Below, in pieces: positions 10,975 to 19,742 of a DNA stretch of 64,000 bases (its first letter is position 1; the number at the start of each line of letters is the position of its first letter). The stretch spans positions 117,324 to 181,323 of the forward strand of contig NZ_JAOTID010000011.1 in the NCBI RefSeq assembly GCF_026163695.1. Direction: 5' to 3'. Both the position numbers and the translations under genes were made by a program. The notes under the pieces were generated by a model. The model was given only the letters and a program-made list of their open reading frames with translations, was not told the DNA's origin and did not search any database. This stretch comes from Shumkonia mesophila (lineage in GTDB: Bacteria > Pseudomonadota > Alphaproteobacteria > Rhodospirillales > Shumkoniaceae).

Positions 10975-11310
10975 TCAGACGCCGGGGATCGGCGGGGTCG
11001 CGAAGAAGTCGACCGGCTTCATCAGGGCGTTCTGCTGGCAGGCCAGCGCCCCCAGCTTATGGCTTTCCTCGATATAGGCCAGCCATTGCGGGTCGGTCCA
11101 CATGGCCGCCCGCTTGACCTCCCGGTCGCCGGCGTTCTGGTAGACCCAGATGTGGATGTACTGGTTGGGATTGCCGGTCTCGGTAGTGAGAAAAGCCAGC
11201 GGCTGGCCGAGGTGACGGCATTGCGGTTCCTTGCCCAGCTTGGCGTAGAGGGCGAGGTGGGCCTTCATCTTGCCGGGATGGCAGGTGTAGGTGCGAACGT
11301 CGAGCAGCAT
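10975..11310 (-). CDS. NIPSNAP-family protein
   Basis: A 111-residue dimeric alpha-beta barrel protein of the NIPSNAP family. The opening LLDVRTYTCHPGKM and the later IHIWVYQNAGDREVKRAAMW...W segment are family hallmarks. The start at 11310 has GGAGAG upstream. Members are common in alphaproteobacterial catabolic loci, but their biochemical role is largely undefined. It lies between the GntR-controlled importer and a divergent Gfo/Idh/MocA oxidoreductase, suggesting association with the same catabolism. The 206-base gap to the GntR gene shows only the weak dyad noted there. Confidence 0.85.
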   Translation of the reverse strand: MLLDVRTYTCHPGKMKAHLALYAKLGKEPQCRHLGQPLAFLTTETGNPNQYIHIWVYQNAGDREVKRAAMWTDPQWLAYIEESHKLGALACQQNALMKPVDFFATPPIPGV

Positions 11311-11457
11311 GGGGGTCTCTCCAAGGATTTGTCGGGAGGCAAAGCTTACCGCAGGATCTTTCCGGGCCGACAGGGAGAATCGCCGGCCCTTTGCAAGCGG
11401 GCCGATCGGACGCAGGATAGCCCGGCCATCGCAGACAAGAAACGGCGGGAGGAAGGG

Positions 11458-12420
11458 ATGCAACGTCATCGGGTCGCCATCATCGGTTTGGGCGTCATGG
11501 GCCGGCGCATGCTGACCAACATGGCGGCCCATCCGCGATTCTCCTTCTCGGGGGTGTGGGATCCCGACGGGGAGGCCCGTCACAAGGTCGCCGGCGATTT
11601 CCCCGCCATCCCCATCGCCGCGGGCCCCGATGCGCTCATCGCGTCTTCGGATACCGACCTCGTCTACGTCGCCTGCCCGCCGGCTTGGCACAAGGGCTAT
11701 GTGCTGGCCGCCGCCGCCGCCGGCAAGCCGGTGTTCTGCGAAAAGCCGCTCGGCATCGACGTCGCCGAAAGCCGGGCGCTCGTCGCCGAGTTGGCACGGC
11801 GGGGCACGCGGACCGTCGTCAACTTCATCCAATCCACCTCGCACGCCGTGGCGTTGACCCGCCAGCGCCTCGACTCGGGGGACATGGGCGCCATCGTCGG
11901 CGGCGACATCGTGGTGCACTTTTCGAAATGGCCCCGCGACTGGCAGGCCGACGCCGACTGGTTGCGTTTCCGCGCCCAGGGCGGCTTCAGCCGCGAGGTG
12001 CTGTCGCACTTCGTCTTCCTGGCCGGGCGACTCCTGGGGCAAGCCCGGCTGATCGCCGCCCGGCCCCGCTATCCGGCCGACCCGGCGCTCAGCGAAACCC
12101 ATCAGCAGGCGATGCTGGACTGCGCCGGGGTGCCGGTTGGCGTGTTCGGCTCGACCGGCGGTACCGGGCCGGACCGCGTCGAATTCACCCTGTGGGGCAC
12201 CAAGCGCAGCCACCGCTTGCACGACTGGTTCTGGCTGCAAAGCTCCGAGGGCGGCGACTGGGTCAAGGAACTGGCCAATATCGCGGACCCGCGCGCCGCC
12301 AATTTCAGGCGACTGCTGGACGACGTCGCCGCCTTCGCCGACGGCAAGCCCCACGTGCTGCCCTCGGCGGCCGAGGCGTTGGCGGTGCAGGAGTTGATCG
12401 AGGCCATGCTGCGGTCCTGA
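11458..12420 (+). CDS. Gfo/Idh/MocA-family oxidoreductase
   Basis: A 320-residue NAD(P)-dependent dehydrogenase. The Rossmann motif GLGVMGRRM is at ~10-18, and CEKPLGID near residue 95 contributes the EKP lysine used in the family. The C-terminal alpha/beta domain starts near residue 120. The start at 11458 follows GGAGGAAGGG; upstream in-frame sequence is a shadow. It is divergent from the NIPSNAP gene and 0.7 kb from the regulator of the sugar-type importer, so it may oxidise the imported sugar or polyol. That link is inferred from context only. Confidence 0.9.
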   Translation: MQRHRVAIIGLGVMGRRMLTNMAAHPRFSFSGVWDPDGEARHKVAGDFPAIPIAAGPDALIASSDTDLVYVACPPAWHKGYVLAAAAAGKPVFCEKPLGIDVAESRALVAELARRGTRTVVNFIQSTSHAVALTRQRLDSGDMGAIVGGDIVVHFSKWPRDWQADADWLRFRAQGGFSREVLSHFVFLAGRLLGQARLIAARPRYPADPALSETHQQAMLDCAGVPVGVFGSTGGTGPDRVEFTLWGTKRSHRLHDWFWLQSSEGGDWVKELANIADPRAANFRRLLDDVAAFADGKPHVLPSAAEALAVQELIEAMLRS

Positions 12421-12452
12421 ACCGCCGGAAGCCGCTTTTTGGTCGAGCGGCG

Positions 12453-12481
12453 TTGACAAGCGATGGCCGAGTCCGTATTTT
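12453..12481 (+). promoter_or_regulatory. Sigma-70-type promoter of rpmJ
   Basis: TTGACA (12453-12458), a 17-base spacer and TATTTT (12476-12481) lie 56 bases upstream of the rpmJ start. This is a near-consensus housekeeping promoter. Confidence 0.8.
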
Positions 12482-12537
12482 CCGCCCGCGGTCGCGACCG
12501 GCAGGATTTTTGCGGCCCGTTGCCGAGGATTTGTGTC

Positions 12538-12663
12538 ATGAAAGTCAAGAATTCCCTCCGGGCCGCCAAGACCCGCGACAAGAACTGCAAGATCGTCCGG
12601 CGCAAGGGGCGCGTTTTCGTGATCAACAAGACCCAGCCGCGGTTCAAAGCGCGCCAGGGCTGA
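12538..12663 (+). CDS. rpmJ: 50S ribosomal protein L36 (bL36)
   Basis: A 41-residue basic protein beginning [18 protein letters not shown] and ending with [14 protein letters not shown], the alphaproteobacterial bL36. It lacks the four-residue Cys3-His zinc ribbon of the E. coli type and is therefore the zinc-independent form. An in-frame ATG 75 bases upstream gives a non-family extension that overlaps the promoter, so it was rejected. It is monocistronic, with its own promoter upstream and terminator downstream, as usual in alphaproteobacteria where it lies outside the ribosomal operons. Confidence 0.95.
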   Translation: MKVKNSLRAAKTRDKNCKIVRRKGRVFVINKTQPRFKARQG

Positions 12664-12699
12664 GCCGTCCGATCGTTCCGGCCTTGGGGCCGAAGGTTG

Positions 12700-12729
12700 A
12701 AACCGCGCCGATCGAGCGCGGTTTTCCTT
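12700..12729 (+). terminator. Intrinsic terminator of rpmJ
   Basis: AAACCGCGC (12700-12708) pairs with GCGCGGTTT (12716-12724) around a 7-base loop, followed by TCCTTTTCC. It lies 37 bases after the rpmJ stop. Confidence 0.85.
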
Positions 12730-12838
12730 TTCCGGCATCGGCCGGATCGCCTACACTGCGGCTTGCCCGACGGAAAACGATAAGACCGACGGGGCGCCCA
12801 CTTCCCGCGCTCCCGCATGGTCAGATCAGGACGCGTCC

Positions 12839-14056
12839 ATGACCGAGACCTTCAAACCCCGCACCCCCGGCGAGATCGAGGACGCCCTTCGTTGGGCCGT
12901 TGCCGGCAAGAGGCCGCTGGAGGTTCTTGGCGGCGGCAGCAAGCGGGGGTTTGGCCGGCCCGTCGAGGCGGCGCACGGGCTCGATCTCTCCGCCCTGGCC
13001 GGCATTGTCAATTACGAGCCCAACGAACTGGTGATGAGCGCCCTTCCGGCAACGCCGCTTGCCGACATCGAGGCCGCCCTGGCCCCCAACCGTCAGCAGC
13101 TGTTGTTCGAGCCGGCCGATCTCGGCCCCCTGCTGGGTACCGCCGGCGGCACCATCGGTGGTGCCATCGCCTGCAACCTGGCTGGACCGCGCCGCATCCG
13201 GGCGGGGTCGGCGCGCGACCACGTGCTGGGTTTCCAGGCCATAAGCGGACGCGGCGAAGCGTTCAAGTCGGGCGGGCGCATGTTCAAGAACGTCACCGGC
13301 TTCGATCTCAGCAAGCTGATGAGCGGCTCGTTCGGCACGCTGGCCGTGCTGACCGAGGTGACCTTCAAGGTATTGCCGGCGGCCGAGACGGTGCGTACCG
13401 TCCTTGTTCTCGGCGCCGATTCCAAGGCGGCGGTGCGTGCCATGACGCTGGCGCTGCAAAGCCCCAACGACGTGTCGGGGGCCGCCCATCTGCCGGCCGA
13501 CGTCGCTTCCGTCTCGGCGGTGGCCGCCGTCGCCGGGGCCGGCGGCGCGGTGACGGCCTTAAGGGTCGAGGGATTTGGGCCGTCGGTCGACTACCGCTGC
13601 CGGGCGCTGACCGCGCTGCTGGGTGAATTCGGCGCCATCGGCGACCTCAAGGCCGCCGACTCCGAGGCGCTGTGGCGCGAAATCCGCGACGTCCGCTTCT
13701 TCGCCAACGAGGCCGACGCCCAGGTCTGGCGCCTTTCGGTGCCGCCGGCCCAGGGCGCCCAGGCGGCCGCGAAGATCCTTGCCGCCTGCCCGGGCCGCGC
13801 CTATCTCGACTGGGGCGGCGGCCTGGTGTGGCTGGCCCTGCCGCCACGGCCGGACGCGGCGCATGCGACGGTACGCGGCGCGCTTTCCGGCATCGACGGT
13901 CACGCCACCCTGATGAGGGCCGACGCCGAAGTCCGCCGCGTCGTGCCGGTCTTCCAGCCGCAGCCCGGCCCGCTGGCCGACCTGACGGCCCGGGTCAAGC
14001 AGAGCTTCGATCCCGAACGCGTCCTCAATCCCGGCCGCATGTACGCCGGCGTCTGA
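12839..14056 (+). CDS. glcE: Glycolate oxidase subunit GlcE (FAD-binding)
   Basis: A 405-residue FAD_binding_4 (PCMH-type) protein. Residues ~5-175 hold the FAD domain (VLGGGSKRGFGRPV; the TAGGTIGGAIACNLAGPRRIRAGSARDHVLG loop; KSGGRMFKNVTGFDLSKLMSGSFGTL). A truncated C-terminal domain ends with the RVLNPGRMYAGV signature. It is one of three subunits of membrane-associated glycolate dehydrogenase, converting glycolate to glyoxylate. glcF follows after 11 bases. glcD, normally adjacent, is missing from this locus, so it must be elsewhere or be replaced. Confidence 0.93.
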   Translation: MTETFKPRTPGEIEDALRWAVAGKRPLEVLGGGSKRGFGRPVEAAHGLDLSALAGIVNYEPNELVMSALPATPLADIEAALAPNRQQLLFEPADLGPLLGTAGGTIGGAIACNLAGPRRIRAGSARDHVLGFQAISGRGEAFKSGGRMFKNVTGFDLSKLMSGSFGTLAVLTEVTFKVLPAAETVRTVLVLGADSKAAVRAMTLALQSPNDVSGAAHLPADVASVSAVAAVAGAGGAVTALRVEGFGPSVDYRCRALTALLGEFGAIGDLKAADSEALWREIRDVRFFANEADAQVWRLSVPPAQGAQAAAKILAACPGRAYLDWGGGLVWLALPPRPDAAHATVRGALSGIDGHATLMRADAEVRRVVPVFQPQPGPLADLTARVKQSFDPERVLNPGRMYAGV

Positions 14057-14067
14057 GGCAAGAGGCG

Positions 14068-15357
14068 ATGAAAACCGAATTCTCCCTGGTCCAGCTTGCC
14101 GATCCGCGCATCAAGGAAGCCAACGACATCTTCCGCAGTTGCGTGCATTGCGGCTTCTGCACGGCGACCTGCCCGACCTTCGTGCTGCTGGGCGACGAGC
14201 GCGACAGCCCGCGCGGCCGCATCTATCTGCTGAAGGACATGCTGGAAAAGGGCAAGCCGGCTTCGATCACCGTCGCCCGCCACATCGACCGCTGCCTGTC
14301 CTGCCTGTCGTGCATGACCACCTGTCCGTCGGGCGTCCATTACATGCATCTGGTCGACGAGGGACGGGCCCGCATCGAGCAGACGTACAAGCGGCCGCTG
14401 GCCGACCGTCTGCTGCGCGAGATCCTGGCCCGCGTGCTGCCCAATCCGCGGCTGTTCCGCCTGTCCCTCTATGGCGCCTGGCTGGCCCGGCCCTTCAAGG
14501 GTCTGCTGCCGGGCCGCCTCAAGGGCATGGTCGGCATGGCGCCCAAGGCGATCCCCAAGGCTTCCGCCGTGGACAAGCCGCAGGTCTTTCCGGCCGAGGG
14601 GCCGCGCCGCCTGCGCGTCGCGCTGCTGAACGGCTGCGCCCAGCCGGTGCTGCGCCCCGACATCAACGAGGCGACCATCCGCCTTCTGACCCGCCACGGC
14701 TGCGAGGTGGTGATCGCCGCCGGCTCGGGCTGCTGCGGGGCGCTGGTCCATCACATGGGCCGGGAAGAGGAGGCCAAGGCCAAGGCCCGGGCCAACGTCC
14801 GGGCGTGGACCCGCGAGATCGAGGAAAACGGGCTGGATGCCGTCGTCATCAACACCTCGGGCTGCGGCACCACGGTCAAGGACTACGGCCACATGCTGCG
14901 CGACGACCCGGAACTGGCCCAGGCGGCGGCCCGCATCGGCGCCATGACCAAGGACATCACCGAGCTCATGGCCGGCATCCCGCTCAAGGTCAAGCCCGCC
15001 GCCCGGCGGCCGGTGGTGGCCTATCACGCGGCCTGCTCGCTGCAACACGGCCAGCAGATCCGCGAGGCCCCCAAGCAGCTTTTGAAGGACGCCGGGTTCG
15101 AGATCCGCGAGGCCGCCGAAAGCCATCTGTGCTGCGGTTCGGCCGGTACCTACAACCTGTTGCAGCCGGCGCTCGCCACCCAATTGCGCGACCGCAAGGC
15201 GGCCAACATCGAGGCCCTGGGCGCCGATATGGTGGCGGCCGGCAACCTGGGCTGCATGGTGCAGATCAGCAGCGGCACCGACCTGCCGGTGGTCCACACC
15301 GCCGAATTGCTCGATTGGGCGACCGGCGGTCCCGAGCCCAAGCCTCTCAGGCGTTAG
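14068..15357 (+). CDS. glcF: Glycolate oxidase iron-sulfur subunit GlcF
   Basis: A 429-residue iron-sulfur subunit. Two ferredoxin-type clusters are visible near the N-terminus (CVHCGFCTATCPT at ~22-34; CLSCLSCMTTCPSG at ~75-88). Two CCG (Cys-rich) domains follow, with GSGCCGALVHH and SHLCCGSAGTYN. It transfers electrons from the flavin subunits to the quinone pool at the membrane. The start at 14068 follows AAGAGGC, 11 bases after glcE. A family relative, the LutA/GlpC group, is shorter or lacks this exact order. Confidence 0.94.
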   Translation: MKTEFSLVQLADPRIKEANDIFRSCVHCGFCTATCPTFVLLGDERDSPRGRIYLLKDMLEKGKPASITVARHIDRCLSCLSCMTTCPSGVHYMHLVDEGRARIEQTYKRPLADRLLREILARVLPNPRLFRLSLYGAWLARPFKGLLPGRLKGMVGMAPKAIPKASAVDKPQVFPAEGPRRLRVALLNGCAQPVLRPDINEATIRLLTRHGCEVVIAAGSGCCGALVHHMGREEEAKAKARANVRAWTREIEENGLDAVVINTSGCGTTVKDYGHMLRDDPELAQAAARIGAMTKDITELMAGIPLKVKPAARRPVVAYHAACSLQHGQQIREAPKQLLKDAGFEIREAAESHLCCGSAGTYNLLQPALATQLRDRKAANIEALGADMVAAGNLGCMVQISSGTDLPVVHTAELLDWATGGPEPKPLRR

Positions 15358-15422
15358 CGGCCAAGAATGAACATGAATGTTTGGGCCTCCGGGCCCTGTT
15401 TTCGCCAATCAAGGAACGTCCG

Positions 15423-15737
15423 ATGATCGAAAATGAATTTGCCAACCTGGCGGGAGGCAAGAACGCGCTTGTCCTCGACCCGAAGGACAATGTTGCCGTC
15501 GCGTTGACGGATCTCGCCGCCGGCGAGAGTTGCCTTGTCGTCCAGGACGGCGGGGAAAAATACGAAGTCGTCGTCAACGAGAACATCGCCTTCGGCCACA
15601 AGTTTGCGCTGGCCGATCTCAAAAAGGATCAGGGCGTGTTCAAGTACGGCGAGGAAATCGGCCGGATGAAGGAGCCCTTGGCGAAGGGCGGCTGGATTCA
15701 CGTGCACAACATGTACTGCGACAAGGGAATGAAATAA
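15423..15737 (+). CDS. UxaA-family lyase, small subunit (SAF domain)
   Basis: A 104-residue SAF-domain protein corresponding to the N-terminal part of UxaA/GarD-type dehydratases. Visible are AVALTDLAAGE, the FGHKFAL segment and the GWIHVHNM ending typical of the domain. Its stop overlaps the ATG of the large-subunit gene (TAATG), so the two are translationally coupled. Stand-alone SAF subunits occur in split altronate/galactarate-type dehydratases and in (2R)-sulfolactate sulfo-lyase (SuyA). The substrate cannot be decided from sequence alone. Confidence 0.85.
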   Translation: MIENEFANLAGGKNALVLDPKDNVAVALTDLAAGESCLVVQDGGEKYEVVVNENIAFGHKFALADLKKDQGVFKYGEEIGRMKEPLAKGGWIHVHNMYCDKGMK

Positions 15738-16906
15738 TGGGCGACACGTTTCTAGGCTATCGGCGGGAGAACGGGGCGGTCGGCGTGCGCAACCTGATCG
15801 CCATCATTCCGTCGGTCTTCTGCGCGGCCAAAGTCGCCCAGCGCATCTCGCAGAACGTTCCCGGGACCGTCCATTTCAGCCACCCCGTGGGCTGCAGCCA
15901 GGTGGGGGACGACCTCGATGTGACGGCGCGCACCCTGATCGGCATCGGCCGCAATCCCAATTTCGCCGGCGTCGTGGTGGTCGGCCTCGGCTGCGAACGC
16001 TTCACGCCGAAGGAGTTGTTCGATGGGATCGCTCCCACCGGCAAGATGCTGGACATGGTGGTCATCCAGGAGGCTGGGGACTCGATCAAGGCCATCGACA
16101 TCGGGACGCGGATGGCCCGCAAGATGCAGCAGGCCGCCTCGCTGGAAAGGCGGCAGGAGATCCCCGTCAGCGAACTGATGATCGGCCTCAACTGCGGCGG
16201 CTCGGACACGACATCCGGCCTGGTGGCCAATCCCGCCCTCGGGCTGGCCTCGGACAAGCTGGTGGGCCAGGGCGGGTCATCCGTCTTGAGCGAACTGACC
16301 GAGCTTCTCGGCACCGAGCATATCCTGGTCAGGCGGGCAGCCGACGAGAAGGTCGCCGCCGACATCCTGCGGGTGATCGGCGCCATGGAGGAACGCCTGA
16401 AGCGGCAGATCCAGACCTCCCACAACAGCCGATGGAAGAACCTCATCTCGACGGGCAATTACGACGGCGGCCTGTCGAGCGTGGTGGAAAAGTCCCTGGG
16501 CAGCATGAAGAAGTCGGGCAACGCCCAGTTCGTCGAGGTCTTCGCCTATGGCGACGCGCCGACCAAGAAGGGGTTGCTTCTGCTGGACGGGCCGGGCCAT
16601 GACGGCGAAGTGACGACGGGGCTTGCCGCCGGCGGCGCCCAGATCGTCTGTTTCCCGACCGGCCGGGGAACGCCTTCCGGGTTCCCCGGCGTGCCGGTGA
16701 TCAAGATCACCGGCAATCCGCGCACCTTCGAGCGGATGAAGGAGAACATCGACATCAACGCCGGCACCGTGATCCTGGGCGAAAAAACGCTCCAGGAGGT
16801 GGGCGAGGAGATCTACCGGGAAATCCTGGCGGTGGCCTCGGGCAAGATGTCCAAGGCCGAGGTCCTCGGGCACGACGAGCAGTTCTGCATCACCAGGATG
16901 CCATAG
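15737..16906 (+). CDS. UxaA-family lyase, large subunit
   Basis: A 389-residue catalytic subunit of the UxaA C-terminal family. The YRRENGAVGVRNLIAIIPSVFCA opening, HPVGCSQVGDD, GLGCER, LNCGGSDTTSG and CFPTGRGTPSGFPGVPVIKITGN are all hallmarks, with cysteines suited to an iron-dependent site. The start overlaps the small-subunit stop by one base. The lengths of the pair (104 and 389) match both split sugar-acid dehydratases and the SuyAB sulfolactate sulfo-lyase. It lies directly after glcEF, so a role in hydroxy-acid breakdown is likely. Confidence 0.88.
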   Translation: MGDTFLGYRRENGAVGVRNLIAIIPSVFCAAKVAQRISQNVPGTVHFSHPVGCSQVGDDLDVTARTLIGIGRNPNFAGVVVVGLGCERFTPKELFDGIAPTGKMLDMVVIQEAGDSIKAIDIGTRMARKMQQAASLERRQEIPVSELMIGLNCGGSDTTSGLVANPALGLASDKLVGQGGSSVLSELTELLGTEHILVRRAADEKVAADILRVIGAMEERLKRQIQTSHNSRWKNLISTGNYDGGLSSVVEKSLGSMKKSGNAQFVEVFAYGDAPTKKGLLLLDGPGHDGEVTTGLAAGGAQIVCFPTGRGTPSGFPGVPVIKITGNPRTFERMKENIDINAGTVILGEKTLQEVGEEIYREILAVASGKMSKAEVLGHDEQFCITRMP

Positions 16907-16944
16907 GCGCCCGACGGCTGCGGAGACAGCTCTGGAATCGCAAA

Positions 16945-16983
16945 GCCGCCATGGCCGGGACAAACAAGCCCGGCCATGGCGGC
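16945..16983. repeat. Long perfect inverted repeat after the UxaA pair
   Basis: GCCGCCATGGCCGGG (16945-16959) and its exact complement (16969-16983) form a 15-bp stem with a 9-base loop, 38 bases after the large-subunit stop. No T-run follows on either strand, so it may be a Rho-type or 3'-stabilising hairpin. It occupies most of the 203-base gap before msrAB. Confidence 0.75.
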
Positions 16984-17109
16984 TCGGGCGGGCGGCCGAA
17001 CACGGCCGGCTAACGCGATCGTGACCGCGACGGGCATCGATCCCTTTCCCGGCCGCCCCATATTCAGGGGCACAGCCGGTCCATTTCACGGCCATGAAAG
17101 GGTGACGCC

Positions 17110-18240
17110 ATGTTTTCCATCGGAAAGCGCGGGTTTTCCGCCGTCCTTCTGTCCTTCCTCAGCGCGGGCGCAATTCCGGCCGCGGCCGCCGACATGGCGG
17201 CCGGCGAAAAGGCGGGCGAGGCCGTGGCCACCTTCGCCGGCGGCTGCTTCTGGTGCGTCGAGCAGGGATTTGAGAAGCTGCCGGGCGTGCGCGATGCGGT
17301 GTCCGGCTACGCCGGCGGCAAGGTCGCGAATCCCACCTACGAGCAGGTTTCGGCCGGCGGCACCGGCCATACCGAATCGGTCCAGGTCCACTACGACCCT
17401 AAGGTCATCACCTACGAGGGGCTGCTGCAGGGCTTTTGGCGCATGATCGACCCCACCGACGGCGACGGGCAGTTCGTCGACCAGGGCAACCAGTATCGCC
17501 CGGCGATCTTCTATGCCGACGCCGACCAGAAGGCGGCGGCCGAGAAAAGCCGCGACGACCTGGCGAAGTCCGGCCGGTTCGCGGCGCCGATCAAGGTCGA
17601 GATCGTACCCTTCGAGACCTTCTACGTCGCCGAGGACTACCACCAGGACTACTACAAGAAGAACCCGATCCGGTACGAGTTCTATACGTTCAACTCCGGC
17701 CGCTATCAGTTCGTAGAAAAGGCCTGGGGCGACGACCTCAAGGTCGACTATTCGCGCTACCGGCCGGCCGGCGGCACCACCTATGTCCGGCCGTCCGACG
17801 ACGAAATCAAGGCGCGGCTTTCGAGCCTTCAGTACGGCGTGACCCAGGAGGACGGTACGGAACCCTCCTTCAACAACGCCTACTGGGACGAAAAGCGCCC
17901 CGGCATATACGTCGACGTGGTGACCGGCGAGCCGCTGTTCTCGTCGGCCGACAAGTACGACTCCGGCACCGGCTGGCCAAGCTTCACCCGGCCCATCGAG
18001 GACGGCGTCGTCGTCGAAAAATCCGACAACGCGTTTTTCATGCGCCGCACCGAGGTGCGCAGCCGGATCGGCGATTCCCATCTCGGGCACGTGTTCAACG
18101 ACGGCCCGAAGCCGACCGGATTGCGCTACTGCATGAATTCGGCGGCCCTGCGCTTCGTGCCGGCCGAACAGTTGGCGCAGGAAGGTTATGGCCAGTACGC
18201 CGGGCGTTTCGAGAGCCAGGTCAGCGAGAGCGTGAAATGA
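17110..18240 (+). CDS. msrAB: Periplasmic methionine sulfoxide reductase MsrA-MsrB fusion
   Basis: A 376-residue fusion with an N-terminal signal peptide (hydrophobic ~12-28, AAA-D). The MsrA domain (~37-200) has the catalytic Cys in GGCFWCVE and the AEDYHQDY motif. The MsrB domain (~235-360) has [21 protein letters not shown] and the catalytic Cys in [11 protein letters not shown]. The zinc-binding CxxC pairs of many MsrBs are absent. It reduces both S- and R-sulfoxides of methionine in exported proteins, as in PilB-like enzymes, and would need a thioredoxin-like reductant not encoded nearby. Confidence 0.95.
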   Translation: MFSIGKRGFSAVLLSFLSAGAIPAAAADMAAGEKAGEAVATFAGGCFWCVEQGFEKLPGVRDAVSGYAGGKVANPTYEQVSAGGTGHTESVQVHYDPKVITYEGLLQGFWRMIDPTDGDGQFVDQGNQYRPAIFYADADQKAAAEKSRDDLAKSGRFAAPIKVEIVPFETFYVAEDYHQDYYKKNPIRYEFYTFNSGRYQFVEKAWGDDLKVDYSRYRPAGGTTYVRPSDDEIKARLSSLQYGVTQEDGTEPSFNNAYWDEKRPGIYVDVVTGEPLFSSADKYDSGTGWPSFTRPIEDGVVVEKSDNAFFMRRTEVRSRIGDSHLGHVFNDGPKPTGLRYCMNSAALRFVPAEQLAQEGYGQYAGRFESQVSESVK

Positions 18241-18250
18241 CCGGGGCCCG

Positions 18251-18925
18251 CTAGCGCCGGCCGCCGACCTCGTCGATGTGGCGCAACATGTCGGCGGGGT
18301 CCTCGTAGACGCGGAAGGCGCCCGACTGCTTCAACTCGTCGGGCCCGTAGCCGCCGCTCAGCAACCCCACGCCCAGCGCCTTGCAACGCGCCGCCGCCAG
18401 CATGTCCCAGATGCTGTCGCCGACCACCACGGCGGTGCCGATCGGCACGCCCAGCCGTTCGGCGGCGGCGACGAAAAGATCCGGATCGGGCTTGGCGTAC
18501 TTCACCTGGTCGCGGGTGACGACGGGGGTGACGTTGGGATCGATGCCCAGCGCCGCCAGGTTCACCGCCGCCGTTTCCATGCGCCCGCTGGTGGCGATGG
18601 CCCACGGGATGGCGGCCTCGGTCAGCCACGCCAGCAGTTCGCGGGCGCCGGGAAGCGGCCGCACGTTGGCCGCCTGCCGGCGGTAGGCGGCGGCGTGCAC
18701 CTGGCGCAATCGCTCGACCCGCTCGACGCTGATTTCCATGCCGGTCTCGCGCAGCAGCTGGTTGGTGAACAGCCCGCCGCTCATGCCGATCTTGCGGTGG
18801 ATGCGCCACACCGAAAGCTCGATGCCCTCGGCGTCCAGCGCCTCCTTCCAGGCCAGCACGTGCTGATAGACGCTGTCCACCAGGGTGCCGTCGAGATCGA
18901 ACAGGAAGACGGGCTCGATACGCAT
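18251..18925 (-). CDS. HAD-superfamily phosphatase (beta-phosphoglucomutase/Gph-like)
   Basis: A 224-residue HAD subfamily IA hydrolase. Motif I is FLFDLDGTLVDS (nucleophile Asp and acid Asp), motif II is ATSGR, motif III is K in KYAKPDP and motif IV is VVGDSIWDM. The four-helix cap lies at ~20-85. The start at 18925 follows AAGGAGC. It dephosphorylates a small phosphorylated metabolite; the specificity is not evident. It is convergent with msrAB and divergent from the TPR gene. Confidence 0.9.
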   Translation of the reverse strand: MRIEPVFLFDLDGTLVDSVYQHVLAWKEALDAEGIELSVWRIHRKIGMSGGLFTNQLLRETGMEISVERVERLRQVHAAAYRRQAANVRPLPGARELLAWLTEAAIPWAIATSGRMETAAVNLAALGIDPNVTPVVTRDQVKYAKPDPDLFVAAAERLGVPIGTAVVVGDSIWDMLAAARCKALGVGLLSGGYGPDELKQSGAFRVYEDPADMLRHIDEVGGRR

Positions 18926-19047
18926 CGTGTGCTCCTTGCCGGTTGGTGGCGCTGCCGCAAGTCTACATCGCCCGCCGCCGCCGGAACAAATATCGATATC
19001 GGCGGTTCCGGCTTCATTGACCGAAACTTCCGCGGGAGTTCTGGACG

Positions 19048-19650
19048 ATGTCTCCCTTGGCAAGGCGGGCCGCTGTGCCCATGTGTGTTTTCATGCGTGG
19101 CTTGCGTACCTTGGCAATGGTCGTTCTCGTGCTGGCGGCCCCGTTTGGCATTCCGGCGGCGCAGGCCCGCGACACCAGCCTGGACGCCCTGTTCGACCTC
19201 CTGAAAAAGGCCAAGACGGCTGCCGAGGCCCAAACCGTCGAGGGGGCCATCTGGGTCGCCTGGATGCATTCGGGCGATGCCGAGGCCGACGGCTTGATGC
19301 AGCTGGGGGCCGCGGCGATGGAGGCGGGGGACCCCGAAGCGGCCCTGGCCGTCTTCGACAAGCTGGTGGCCCGCCGGCCGGATTTCGCGGAAGCCTGGAA
19401 CAAGCGGGCGACCGTTCACTACATGATGGGCGACTTCGCGGCCTCGGTCGCCGATATCCAGCGCACGCTGGCCCTCGAACCCCGCCATTTCGGGGCCTTG
19501 TCGGGCCTGGGGCTGATTTACGACGCGCTCGGCAAGGAACAGCCGGCCCTTCGCGCCTTCGAGGCCGCGCTGCGAATCCATCCGCGATTGCCGGGAGCCC
19601 GGGCCTATGTCGATGCCGTGCGCGAGAAAACGGCGGGCTTGCCCATCTGA
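19048..19650 (+). CDS. Exported tetratricopeptide-repeat protein
   Basis: A 200-residue protein with an N-terminal hydrophobic segment ending AQA-RD (signal peptide, ~15-42). About three TPR units follow (~85-190; AAMEAGDPEAALAVFDKLVARRPDFAEAWNKRA, then MMGDFAASVADIQRTLALEP, then ALGKEQPALRAFEAALRIHP). Downstream in-frame ATGs exist at 19081 and 19093; 19048 has GGGAG upstream. It is probably a periplasmic scaffold. Similar small TPR proteins are widespread in Rhizobiales and Rhodospirillales without a defined role. Confidence 0.82.
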   Translation: MSPLARRAAVPMCVFMRGLRTLAMVVLVLAAPFGIPAAQARDTSLDALFDLLKKAKTAAEAQTVEGAIWVAWMHSGDAEADGLMQLGAAAMEAGDPEAALAVFDKLVARRPDFAEAWNKRATVHYMMGDFAASVADIQRTLALEPRHFGALSGLGLIYDALGKEQPALRAFEAALRIHPRLPGARAYVDAVREKTAGLPI

Positions 19651-19742
19651 CGGCGGGCACGGCCGAAGGCGACGGGCCGCTTGAAGCGTCGGGATGCGTC
19701 GCGTAGGGTGCCGCCCTGGCGGATCGGATGGGGAGGCGGAAG

